Assembly (NCBI GenBank): GCA_026398835.1
Contig: JAPLSD010000730.1
Coordinates: forward strand, 1-8,501
Direction of reading: 5' to 3'
DNA from: Pseudomonas sp.
GTDB lineage: Bacteria; Pseudomonadota; Gammaproteobacteria; Pseudomonadales; Pseudomonadaceae
Length of the DNA: 8,501 nt
Of this stretch, positions 1-6,712 are shown in pieces. Every line of letters starts with the position of its first letter. The stretch's first letter is position 1. Below the pieces are notes generated by a model. It was not told the origin of the DNA. It worked only from the letters and a program-made list of their open reading frames with translations, and searched no databases. Made by a program: the position numbers and the translations under genes.

Positions 1-138
1 GCAAGCCTGACCATCAGCATCGGCCTGTCGACCATGACTCCACAGTCCGGCAGTAATTGCCGGCAACTGATCTCGGCAGCTGACAAAGGTTTGTACCTGG
101 CGAAAAACAATGGGCGCAATCAGGTGGGGATTGAATGA
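1..138 (+). CDS. wspR: GGDEF diguanylate cyclase WspR, C-terminal end (partial)
   Basis: Only the last 45 codons are present, in frame from base 1 and ending at TGA 136-138. The peptide begins [10 protein letters not shown] and ends [19 protein letters not shown]. These are the closing strand (SIGxS) and the conserved ADxxLYxAKxxGRN helix of a GGDEF domain, which makes cyclic di-GMP from two GTP. WspR is the response-regulator cyclase at the end of the Wsp surface-sensing chemosensory operon, and its output promotes biofilm and cellulose or exopolysaccharide production. Assignment to WspR rather than another GGDEF protein rests on two things: the tail closely resembles the P. fluorescens WspR C-terminus as I remember it, and wspR lies just before prfB and lysS in Pseudomonas. 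The receiver domain and the GGDEF motif itself lie outside the window, so catalytic integrity cannot be judged. Confidence 0.82.
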   Translation, partial: ASLTISIGLSTMTPQSGSNCRQLISAADKGLYLAKNNGRNQVGIE

Positions 139-186
139 AATAGGGCTCCATCGGCCAAGCGGGCTGCCGTGACAGCCTGATTACGG

Positions 187-192
187 TATACT
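187..192 (+). promoter_or_regulatory. prfB: possible -10 box of a prfB promoter
   Basis: TATACT matches five of six bases of the sigma-70 -10 consensus and sits 39 bases before the prfB start codon, in the only gap between wspR and prfB. The hexamer 17 bases upstream (CTGCCG, 164-169) is a poor -35 match, so this is a weak prediction. No convincing terminator is seen after wspR, so read-through from the wsp operon is also possible. Confidence 0.35.
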
Positions 193-231
193 CACCGGCT
201 TTCAAAAGATCGCCAACGAGTGCTGCCCGCC

Positions 232-1327
232 ATGGAAATCAACCCGATCCTTAACAGTATCAAGGACCTGTCCGAGCGCTCCGAAACTATTCGGGGGTAT
301 CTTTGACTACGATCAAAAGCATGAGCGTCTGACCGAAGTCAATCGCGAGCTTGAAGATCCGAGTGTCTGGAACAACCCTGAATACGCCCAGAATCTAGGC
401 CGCGAGCGTTCCTTGCTGGCCCAGATCGTCGATACCCTCGATGAAATGTCCAGCGGTCTGGCCGATGCCAAAGACCTGCTGCTGATGTCTGCCGAGGAAG
501 AAGACCAGGCCGCTGTAGACGACGTCGCCGCCGAAGTCGAGCGTCTGCGTGAGTCCCTCGAGAAGCTTGAATTCCGCCGGATGTTCAGCGGCGAGATGGA
601 CCCCAACAACGCTTACCTGGACATCCAGTCCGGTTCCGGCGGCACCGAAGCCCAGGACTGGGCCAATATCCTGCTGCGCATGTACCTGCGCTGGGCGGAT
701 AAACGCGGTTTCGACGCAACCATCATGGAACTGTCTGCTGGTGAAGTCGCCGGGATCAAAGGCGCGACCGTCCACATCAAGGGTGAATACGCCTTTGGCT
801 GGCTGCGTACCGAGATCGGCGTGCACCGTCTGGTGCGCAAGAGCCCGTACGACTCCGGCAACCGCCGCCACACCTCGTTCTCGGCAGTTTTTGTCTCGCC
901 GGAAATCGATGACAACATCGAAATCGACATCAACCCGTCGGACTTGCGGATCGATACCTATCGCTCCTCCGGTGCCGGTGGTCAGCACGTAAACACCACT
1001 GACTCGGCCGTACGTATCACCCACGTACCGACCAACACCGTGGTTTGCTGCCAGAACGAACGCTCCCAGCACGCGAACAAAGACACCGCGATGAAAATGT
1101 TGCGGGCGCGCTTGTATGAGCAGGAAGTGCAGAAACGCAACGCCGCCTCTCAAGCGCTGGAAGACACCAAGTCGGATATCGGCTGGGGTCATCAGATCCG
1201 TTCGTATGTACTCGACCAGTCGCGGATCAAGGATCTGCGTACCAGCATCGAGCGCAGCGACTGCACCAACGTGCTTGACGGCGATATTGATGAGTACCTG
1301 GTGGCCAGCCTCAAGCAGGGTTTGTAA
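232..1327 (+). CDS. prfB: Peptide chain release factor 2 (RF2), with programmed +1 frameshift
   Basis: RF2 recognises UGA and UAA in the ribosomal A site and triggers hydrolysis of peptidyl-tRNA. Frame 1 starts at ATG 232 ([17 protein letters not shown]...) and reaches TGA at 304-306, codon 25. Skipping T304 gives GAC (Asp25) and an open frame to TAA 1325-1327, for a product of 364 residues against 365 in E. coli. The codon-recognition tripeptide is S204-P205-Y206, where E. coli has SPF. The catalytic GGQ loop is G249-G250-Q251 within SGAGGQHVN. The residue matching E. coli position 246 (Thr in K-12) is serine here. A coiled N-terminal domain precedes the decoding region. Expression is expected to be autoregulated: low RF2 favours frameshifting and so more RF2. 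lysS follows after 83 nt, the usual prfB-lysS pairing. The sequence before the ATG has only a poor Shine-Dalgarno match. A gene caller that starts at TTG 413 would lose the N-terminus. Confidence 0.97.
293..307 (+). promoter_or_regulatory. prfB: Programmed +1 frameshift site of prfB
   Basis: The elements are in canonical order: an internal Shine-Dalgarno-like GGGGG (293-297), the slippery Leu codon CTT (301-303), the in-frame stop TGA (304-306), and C307, which makes the weak UGAC stop context. Peptidyl-tRNA-Leu slips forward by one base from CUU to UUU and translation resumes at GAC 305-307. Spacing between the G-run and CTT matches the E. coli site (GGGGG-TAT-CTT-TGA-C). The site acts as a feedback sensor of RF2 level. 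Confidence 0.96.
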
Positions 1328-1362
1328 TCCCAAGCTTTGATAGCGCTGTTCCCGAATCAAGT

Positions 1363-1380
1363 CCCTTGCGCGAGCGAGGG
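1363..1380 (+). promoter_or_regulatory. GNRA-tetraloop hairpin in the prfB-lysS gap
   Basis: CCCTTGC (1363-1369) can pair with GCGAGGG (1374-1380) through seven base pairs, one of them a G-U wobble, closing a GCGA loop of the GNRA class. No T-run follows, so it is not an intrinsic terminator. It lies 31 bases before the lysS start. Its 3' arm contains the only AGGG-like ribosome-binding sequence in the gap. A role in RNA processing or in masking a binding site is inference. Confidence 0.4.
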
Positions 1381-1393
1381 CAACGAACCTGTG

Positions 1394-1414
1394 ATGGAAA
1401 ATTTAAAGACATGA
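1394..1414 (+). CDS. Possible six-codon leader ORF overlapping the lysS start
   Basis: ATG 1394 opens a mini-ORF encoding MENLKT that ends at TGA 1412-1414. It shares the ATGA tetranucleotide with the lysS start at 1411. An in-frame GTG at 1391 could serve instead. The AGGG at 1377-1380, inside the hairpin just upstream, is 10 bases from that GTG. lysS itself has only a weak purine stretch (AAAG) before its ATG, so coupling through this mini-ORF is conceivable. So short an ORF can easily arise by chance, and no independent evidence of translation is visible. Confidence 0.2.
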   Translation: MENLKT

Positions 1415-2913
1415 GCGACCTACAACTCGACCCGCAAGCCCTGCAACAGGAAGAAAACACCCTGATCGCCCTGCGCAAGGAAAAGCTTGCTGCCGAGCGC
1501 GCCAAGGGTCAGGCCTTCCCCAACGACTTCCGCCGCGACAGCTACTGCGAAGACTTGCAGAAGCAGTACGTGGACAAGACCAAGGAAGAGCTGGCAGAGG
1601 CGGCGATCCCGGTCAAGGTTGCCGGTCGTCTCATGCTCAACCGTGGTTCCTTCATGGTGATCCAGGACATGTCCGGGCGCATCCAGGTTTACGTCAACCG
1701 TAAAACCCTGTCAGAAGAAACCCTGGCCGCCGTGAAAACCTGGGACCTGGGCGACATCATCGCCGCCGAAGGCACCCTGGCCCGCTCCGGCAAAGGCGAC
1801 CTGTACGTTGAAATGACCAACGTGCGTCTGCTGACCAAGTCCCTGCGCCCGCTGCCAGACAAGCACCACGGCCTGACCGATACCGAAACCCGCTATCGCC
1901 AGCGCTACGTCGACCTGATCGTCAACGAAGAAGTTCGTCAGACCTTCCGCATTCGTTCGCAAGTGATCGCGCACATCCGCAGCTTCCTGATGAAGCGCGA
2001 CTTCCTCGAAGTCGAAACGCCGATGCTGCAAACCATCCCTGGCGGCGCCGCGGCCAAGCCGTTCGAGACTCACCACAACGCTCTGGACCTGGACATGTTC
2101 CTGCGCATCGCGCCGGAGCTGTACCTCAAGCGTCTGGTGGTCGGTGGTTTCGAGCGCGTGTTCGAGATCAACCGCAACTTCCGTAACGAAGGCGTTTCGA
2201 CCCGGCACAACCCCGAGTTCACCATGCTCGAGTTCTACCAGGCCTACGCTGACTACGAAGACAACATGGACCTGACCGAGGAACTGTTCCGCGAACTCGC
2301 GCAGCTGGTTCTGGGTTCCACCGATGTGCCGTATCAGGGCAAGGTGTTCCACTTCGGTCAGCCGTTCCAGCGCATCTCGGTGTTCGCTTCGATCCTCAAG
2401 TACAACCCTGAGATCACCGAAGCCGACCTGCAAGACATCGACAAGGCCCGCGCTATCGCCAAGAAAGCCGGTGCCGACGTTAAAGGCTTCGAAGGTCTGG
2501 GCAAGCTGCAAACCATGATTTTCGAAGAGCTGGTCGAGCACAAACTGGAGCAGCCGACCTTCATCACCGAATACCCGTTTGAAGTGTCTCCGCTGGCACG
2601 TCGCAACAACACCAACCCGAATGTCACTGACCGCTTCGAGCTGTTCATTGGCGGCCGTGAAATCGCCAACGCCTACTCCGAGTTGAACGACGCGGAAGAC
2701 CAGGCCGAGCGCTTCCAGGCTCAGGTGCGTGACAAGGATTCCGGTGACGATGAAGCCATGCATTACGATGCTGACTTTGTCCGCGCCCTGGAATACGGCA
2801 TGCCGCCGACGGCAGGTGAAGGTATCGGTATCGACCGTCTGGTGATGCTGCTCACCGACGCTCCATCGATCCGTGACGTGATCTTGTTCCCGCACATGCG
2901 GCCGCAAGCGTAA
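1411..2913 (+). CDS. lysS: Lysyl-tRNA synthetase, class II
   Basis: This enzyme activates lysine with ATP and charges tRNA-Lys in the cytoplasm. The 500-residue length is normal for the bacterial class II enzyme. An N-terminal OB-fold anticodon-binding domain (about residues 60-150, including [12 protein letters not shown]) leads to the catalytic core. Motif 1 is around FLEVETPM (P204). Motif 2 runs from FRNEG (257-261) to the [10 protein letters not shown] loop with R265-H266. Motif 3 is GIGIDR (471-476). The family signatures [10 protein letters not shown] and [12 protein letters not shown] are intact. I chose ATG 1411 because [16 protein letters not shown] matches the Pseudomonas N-terminus as I remember it. 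An upstream in-frame ATG at 1366 would add 15 unrelated residues and falls inside a hairpin arm. The gene follows prfB by 83 nt, probably in the same transcript, and is closed by a strong terminator. Confidence 0.97.
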   Translation: MSDLQLDPQALQQEENTLIALRKEKLAAERAKGQAFPNDFRRDSYCEDLQKQYVDKTKEELAEAAIPVKVAGRLMLNRGSFMVIQDMSGRIQVYVNRKTLSEETLAAVKTWDLGDIIAAEGTLARSGKGDLYVEMTNVRLLTKSLRPLPDKHHGLTDTETRYRQRYVDLIVNEEVRQTFRIRSQVIAHIRSFLMKRDFLEVETPMLQTIPGGAAAKPFETHHNALDLDMFLRIAPELYLKRLVVGGFERVFEINRNFRNEGVSTRHNPEFTMLEFYQAYADYEDNMDLTEELFRELAQLVLGSTDVPYQGKVFHFGQPFQRISVFASILKYNPEITEADLQDIDKARAIAKKAGADVKGFEGLGKLQTMIFEELVEHKLEQPTFITEYPFEVSPLARRNNTNPNVTDRFELFIGGREIANAYSELNDAEDQAERFQAQVRDKDSGDDEAMHYDADFVRALEYGMPPTAGEGIGIDRLVMLLTDAPSIRDVILFPHMRPQA

Positions 2914-2924
2914 GTGTTATGAAT

Positions 2925-2953
2925 AAAAAGCCGCCTTCATCAGGCGGCTTTTT
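2925..2953 (+). terminator. Rho-independent terminator after lysS
   Basis: AAAAAGCCGCC (2925-2935) pairs with GGCGGCTTTTT (2943-2953) around a seven-base loop. The GC core is followed by five T on the + strand and preceded by five A, so it can also act on the - strand. It starts 12 bases after the lysS stop and separates the prfB-lysS block from the tetR gene. Confidence 0.93.
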
Positions 2954-3000
2954 ATTGTCTGTGTGGAACTGACGTACCGCTTCTAATTCATAGTGATTTT

Positions 3001-3007
3001 GAGAGGA
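3001..3007 (+). promoter_or_regulatory. Ribosome-binding site deciding the GTG start of the TetR gene
   Basis: GAGAGGA lies 9 bases before GTG 3017 and is the only good Shine-Dalgarno match near the 5' end. It therefore favours GTG 3017 over the in-frame GTG at 2993, which lies upstream of this site. Confidence 0.7.
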
Positions 3008-3016
3008 ATACCTGTC

Positions 3017-3733
3017 GTGAACCGTGCAATTGCTCTAGAAGGTGCTGCTGGAATCGCCACTGCGGTCTCTGAAAGCGTTCAGTACCAGGGCCGCAAGGCC
3101 AGCCGACAGGGCAGCGAGCAGCGCCGACAGGTCATTCTCGATGCCGCCATGCGCATCGTCGTGCGCGATGGTGTGCGGGCGGTGCGTCACCGTGCAGTGG
3201 CCGCCGAGGCTGGCGTGCCGCTGTCGGCGACCACTTACTATTTCAAGGATATCGATGACTTGCTCACCGATACCTTCGCTCAATACGTGGAACGCAGCGC
3301 GGCCTTCATGGCCAAATTCTGGGCGAACAACGAAGGCTTGCTGCGCGAGATGGTTGCCTATGGTGATGGTAGCCGGGAGTCCCGTTCGCAACTGGCTGAC
3401 GATATTGCCCGGTTGACCGCCGACTATGTTCAGCGCCAATTGCACAACCGTCGTGAACACCTGATGGCCGAGCAGGCGTTCCGCCAGGAAGCGCTGCTCA
3501 ACCCGCGTCTGGCGCTGCTGGTGCGTTCGCACCAGCAAATTCTCCTACAAGGTACTTGTCAGTTTTTCCAGGTATTGGGTTCCCGTGAGCCACAACAAGA
3601 TGCCAAAGTGTTGACGGCTATTATCAGACGGATGGAGTATCAAGGCCTGCTCAATGACTCGGAGCCTGAGGCCGAAGAAGAAATGCTCGGTATTCTCAAG
3701 CGTTACATGCATTTGGTGTTGGCCTCCGTCTGA
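3017..3733 (+). CDS. TetR/AcrR-family transcriptional regulator
   Basis: This is a 238-residue DNA-binding regulator. After an N-terminal extension of about 30 residues comes the TetR fold: RRQVILDAAMRIVVRDGVRA (36-55, helix 1), then the helix-turn-helix VRHRAVAAEAGVPLSATTYY (56-75) and F76-K77-D78, the usual Y-Y/H-F-x-x-x-x-x-L ending. The remaining 150 residues are a divergent helical domain that would bind a ligand and dimerise, and its effector cannot be read from sequence. The start is GTG, set by the GAGAGGA site. The gene begins 63 bases after the lysS terminator, so it should have its own promoter there, though I could not find a good sigma-70 match or a clear palindromic operator. 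It precedes a lipoprotein gene by 51 nt on the same strand. A TetR gene next to lysS is, to my recollection, conserved in Pseudomonas. Its targets are unknown to me. Confidence 0.9.
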   Translation: MNRAIALEGAAGIATAVSESVQYQGRKASRQGSEQRRQVILDAAMRIVVRDGVRAVRHRAVAAEAGVPLSATTYYFKDIDDLLTDTFAQYVERSAAFMAKFWANNEGLLREMVAYGDGSRESRSQLADDIARLTADYVQRQLHNRREHLMAEQAFRQEALLNPRLALLVRSHQQILLQGTCQFFQVLGSREPQQDAKVLTAIIRRMEYQGLLNDSEPEAEEEMLGILKRYMHLVLASV

Positions 3734-3784
3734 CAATCGCGGTCTCCTACGAAAGCCGATTTGCGTTGTTCAAGGGAGTGTTGA

Positions 3785-4333
3785 ATGAAGTCCTGGCGTG
3801 TGCTCGCAATTGCCTTGTCGTTTCTGCTGCTCAGTGGCTGCCTGGTGAGTTTCAAGGAGCCGCTGCCGGCTGATCAGGCTGCGCCTGCCGCGCTGCTCGG
3901 CAAATGGACCAGCAAGAACGCCTGGGGCGAGGCGCTCAATCTTGAGCTGACCCGCGTCGCCGCCAATCGCTACAGGGCCGTCAGCTATCCTAAAAGCAGG
4001 CCTAAAGAGCGCGAAGCCTACGACTTTACTGTCTCGCGCCACGGTAGCCGCTGGTACCTGTCAGCGCCGGTGCCGGATAAGTTCGGTGGTCATTTCACTA
4101 TTGCTGGTTTCGAATTGACCGATAAGCATGAATTGGTGGTCTATAACCTCGACCTCGAGCAGATCCACCAGGCGCAGGGCCAAGAGGCTCTGAGTGGCGA
4201 ACCTTTTGACACCAAAGAGGGCGAGGGTGTGCTGATCAGTAATCCGCTGGAGCAGGTGTTTGCCTGGCTGGACGATCCTGCCAATTCTGACGTGTTCGTC
4301 GAAGCGGCGCGCTTCCAGCGTTCGGCCAAGTAA
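3785..4333 (+). CDS. Putative outer-membrane lipoprotein of unknown function
   Basis: This is a 182-residue protein with a clear lipoprotein signal peptide: MKSWR, a hydrophobic stretch (6-16) and the lipobox L16-S17-G18-C19. Cys19 should become lipidated after signal peptidase II cleavage. Position +2 is leucine, not aspartate, so sorting to the outer membrane is expected. The mature part has no motif I recognise. It begins with a Pro/Ala linker and the segment LLGKWTSKNAWGEALNLEL (38-56), which resembles the 'GxW' opening of small beta-rich, lipocalin-like domains, and alternating beta-type segments follow. That fold reading is inference. The start is well supported by AAGGGAG (3772-3778) six bases upstream. 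It sits 51 nt after tetR and 34 nt before the QEGLA gene, suggesting one transcript. Confidence 0.85.
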   Translation: MKSWRVLAIALSFLLLSGCLVSFKEPLPADQAAPAALLGKWTSKNAWGEALNLELTRVAANRYRAVSYPKSRPKEREAYDFTVSRHGSRWYLSAPVPDKFGGHFTIAGFELTDKHELVVYNLDLEQIHQAQGQEALSGEPFDTKEGEGVLISNPLEQVFAWLDDPANSDVFVEAARFQRSAK

Positions 4334-4367
4334 ACGCTGTAAAAAACGTTATCAATAGGAGTTACGG

Positions 4368-5645
4368 GTGGACGATTACCAGCAGACGATACGCATCTTG
4401 TCCGATCGCATAGTGCTGGCGCAAACGCCGATCCGCGTACTGGACGCGGTCAAGTGGGACGACAACATCCGCAAAGGTTTCCTCAAGGCCAACGGCAAGG
4501 AAATGCCCGCCGTCGACCGCGACTACTACCTCAACCGCCCGCTCGCGTTCGACTCCAGTGCGGTGAAGCTGGAATTCCAGAACATTGAGCGTGACATCAC
4601 CCGTCAACTGGGCCAGTTCAACCCGGTCGGGCAGATCATGCGGCGTATGTGCAAGGAATATCGAATGGTGGTGCGCATGCTCGAAGCGCGTGGCACCGAA
4701 GATTTCGGTCTGATCTCCCAGGAGCTTTACGGCGCGGCCTCCGATGCTTTCCATGCCGGCGACCCGACCCTGGCTGATCTGGGCCTGATGCTCTCCGATT
4801 ACCTGAACAACATCGACGGCCGTGGCGACCTCAAGGACGAACCCAAGACCTTGACCGCCAAGGACGCCGTCCACCTGCTGCAAACCCGTCTGAACAAGGT
4901 CTTCGGCGAGGCCGAGGAAACCATTCGGGTGTTTGAGTCCGACGGGATCGTCGCTGATGCGGCGGCCGGTGCCGACTACATCAAGATCCGCGCCGATGCG
5001 ATGTTCAACGACCGTGACGTTCGCGCCCTGGAAGTCCATGAAGGGCTGGTGCATGTGGGTACCACCCTCAACGGTCTGAACCAGCCGATATGCACCTTCC
5101 TGTCCAAGGGCCCGCCGTCTTCGACCGTGACCCAGGAAGGCCTGGCGATCCTGATGGAAATCATCACCTTTGCGTCCTATCCAAGTCGTCTGCGCAAACT
5201 GACCAACCGCACCCGCGCCATTCATATGGTGGAAGAGGGCGCGGACTTCTTGCAGATCTTCGAATTCTTCCGCGAGCAAGGCTTCGAGATGGAGCAATGC
5301 TATAGCAACGCCAGCCGGGTGTTCCGTGGCTCGGTGCCTAACGGTCTGCCGTTTACCAAAGACTTGTCCTACCTCAAGGGCTTTATCATGGTTTACAACT
5401 ACATTCAGTTGGCCGTGCGTAAGGGCAAGCTTGAGCAGATACCCTTGCTGTTTTGTGGCAAGACGACGTTGGAAGACATGCGTACGTTGCGTCAGTTGGT
5501 GGATGAAGGCCTGATCGTACCGCCCAAGTATTTGCCGGATCAGTTCCGCGACATGAACGCACTGTCGGCCTGGATGTGCTTCTCCAACTTCCTCAATCAC
5601 TTGAGCCTGGACCGGATCGAGGCGGATTACTCGAATATCCTGTAG
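4368..5645 (+). CDS. DUF1704 / QEGLA-motif protein, probable zinc metallopeptidase
   Basis: This is a 425-residue soluble protein with no signal peptide. It belongs to the family that databases name 'flavohemoglobin expression-modulating QEGLA motif protein' (TIGR02421, within DUF1704). The name-giving motif Q256-E257-G258-L259-A260 is present. Upstream lies H224-E225-G226-L227-V228-H229, an HExxxH pattern. Human KIAA0895L (MATCAP), a tubulin tyrosine carboxypeptidase of the same DUF1704 family, uses HExxxH plus a downstream EGLA glutamate to hold zinc. By analogy H224, H229 and E257 would be metal ligands and E225 the catalytic base. Further family segments are ASRVFRGS and FTKDLSYLKGF, followed by a helical C-terminus. 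The bacterial substrate is unknown, and the link to flavohemoglobin is only a database name. The start is GTG with AGGAG (4357-4361) six bases upstream. It probably shares a transcript with the preceding lipoprotein gene (34 nt). No truncation is seen. Confidence 0.9.
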   Translation: MDDYQQTIRILSDRIVLAQTPIRVLDAVKWDDNIRKGFLKANGKEMPAVDRDYYLNRPLAFDSSAVKLEFQNIERDITRQLGQFNPVGQIMRRMCKEYRMVVRMLEARGTEDFGLISQELYGAASDAFHAGDPTLADLGLMLSDYLNNIDGRGDLKDEPKTLTAKDAVHLLQTRLNKVFGEAEETIRVFESDGIVADAAAGADYIKIRADAMFNDRDVRALEVHEGLVHVGTTLNGLNQPICTFLSKGPPSSTVTQEGLAILMEIITFASYPSRLRKLTNRTRAIHMVEEGADFLQIFEFFREQGFEMEQCYSNASRVFRGSVPNGLPFTKDLSYLKGFIMVYNYIQLAVRKGKLEQIPLLFCGKTTLEDMRTLRQLVDEGLIVPPKYLPDQFRDMNALSAWMCFSNFLNHLSLDRIEADYSNIL

Positions 5646-5667
5646 CAGAACAGAATCGCACTGCCCT

Positions 5668-5757
5668 TGTAGGAGCGAGGCTTGCCCGCGATGCGGATAC
5701 CCAAGTTTATCGGACAGGCCGCGTTATCGTTCTTCGCGGGCAAGCCCGGCTCCTACA
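5668..5757 (+). repeat. REPIN-like pair of inverted REP elements
   Basis: A 24-base arm starting TGTAGGAGCGAGGCTTGCCC (5668-5691) recurs in inverted orientation at 5734-5757 (ending GCTCCTACA) with two mismatches and a 42-base spacer. GTAGGAGC...GCTTGCCCGCGA is a recognisable Pseudomonas REP consensus, and two REPs in opposite orientation form a REPIN. Such elements are non-autonomous and are mobilised by RAYT transposases encoded elsewhere. The pair fills most of the gap between the QEGLA gene and the lipoprotein hydrolase gene. The transcript could fold into a long hairpin that protects the upstream mRNA end or weakens read-through. Confidence 0.9.
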
Positions 5758-5797
5758 GGTACTGCGTTTCACTCTTTAATTGCGAGGTTTCAAACGG

Positions 5798-6712
5798 ATG
5801 AGAATCCTCGGTATTTTTTGCCTGTTACTGGCCTTGAGCGGTTGCAGCTCCTTGCTGTTCTACCCCGAACCCGGCCTGCCGTTTACCCCGGAAAAAGCCC
5901 ACCTGCAATACCGCGACGTCACCCTGACCACCGCCGACGGCTTCAAGCTGCGCGGTTGGTGGCTACCGGCCAAGGCTGGAGTGGCCGTCAAAGGCACTGT
6001 GCTGCATCTGCACGGCAATGGCGGCAATCTGGCAGGGCACTTGGGTGGCAGTTGGTGGTTGCCGGAGCAGGGCTATCAGGTGCTGCTGATGGACTATCGC
6101 GGCTATGGCCTGTCAGAGGGTGAGCCAGGGCTGCCGGAGATTTATCAGGACATCGACGCAGCATTTCAATGGCTGGACAAGGCCCCTGAGGTTCAAGGCA
6201 AACCGCTGGTGGTCCTTGGCCAAAGCCTTGGCGGTGCGCTGGCGGTGCATTACCTGGTTGAACATCCCGAGCGCCAACGCCAGCTCAAGGCGATCGTTCT
6301 TGACAGTGTGCCGGCCAGCTACCGTGATGTCGGACGCTTTGCCTTGAGCACCTCCTGGGTGACCTGGCTGTTCCAGGTGCCGTTGTCCTGGCTGGTGCCG
6401 GACGCTGACAGCGCAATCAACGCCATGCCGCAACTCAATGGCGTGCCGAAATTGATCTACCACAGCATCGACGATCCGATGGTGCCACTTTCCAATGGTA
6501 TCCGTCTGTATCAAGCTGCGCCGCCGCCCAGGGTGTTGCAACTGACCCGTGGTGGTCATGTGCAGACATTTGCCTACCCGATCTGGCGAAAAGTCATGCT
6601 GCGCTATCTTGATGATCCGCAGCATTTCAACGGCCTGTGCCGACTGGGCGAAATCCCGAATTACCCCGTACCCCCGAATTCAGAAGTTGAACCTCCAGAG
6701 AGTCCGCAATGA
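5798..6712 (+). CDS. Lipoprotein alpha/beta-hydrolase (serine hydrolase)
   Basis: This is a 304-residue serine hydrolase predicted to be lipid-anchored in the envelope. The signal peptide MRILGIFCLLLALSGC has lipobox L13-S14-G15-C16, followed by S17-S18 and hence probable outer-membrane sorting. The hydrolase core shows the oxyanion-hole motif H72-G73-N74-G75-G76, then MDYRGYGLSEG, the nucleophile elbow G-Q-S143-L-G-G, a catalytic acid at D226 in HSIDDPMVP (D225 adjacent) and H254 in RGGHVQTF. The order and spacing fit the esterase/lysophospholipase branch (the 'HGNGGN, DYRGYG' type seen in BEM46/YfhR-like proteins). The substrate cannot be told. I preferred ATG 5798, with GAGG at 5784-5787, to an in-frame TTG at 5780, because it gives a compact lipoprotein signal. 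The REPIN lies just upstream. The next gene overlaps the stop by 4 nt, so the two are co-translated. Confidence 0.9.
   Translation: MRILGIFCLLLALSGCSSLLFYPEPGLPFTPEKAHLQYRDVTLTTADGFKLRGWWLPAKAGVAVKGTVLHLHGNGGNLAGHLGGSWWLPEQGYQVLLMDYRGYGLSEGEPGLPEIYQDIDAAFQWLDKAPEVQGKPLVVLGQSLGGALAVHYLVEHPERQRQLKAIVLDSVPASYRDVGRFALSTSWVTWLFQVPLSWLVPDADSAINAMPQLNGVPKLIYHSIDDPMVPLSNGIRLYQAAPPPRVLQLTRGGHVQTFAYPIWRKVMLRYLDDPQHFNGLCRLGEIPNYPVPPNSEVEPPESPQ

Noticed and set aside
395..1360. Long antisense open frame (321 codons) opposite prfB
   Set aside because: It mirrors the codon bias of prfB, has no recognisable protein features, and lies wholly across a secure gene.
1366..1410. Upstream ATG extending lysS by 15 residues
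   Set aside because: The added residues ([15 protein letters not shown]) do not resemble LysS N-termini and the ATG lies inside the leader hairpin.
1711..2907. Long antisense open frame (398 codons) opposite lysS
   Set aside because: It runs against a complete, motif-confirmed lysS and has no plausible start region or domain.
2954..3016. Search for a promoter or TetR operator upstream of the regulator
   Set aside because: Only partial hexamers with wrong spacing and no clear palindrome were found, so no site is reported although a promoter is expected here.
4362..5600. Long antisense open frame (412 codons) opposite the QEGLA gene
   Set aside because: It is a shadow caused by GC-rich third positions of the real gene; composition (many His, Gln, Val, Gly) is typical of reverse-frame artefacts.
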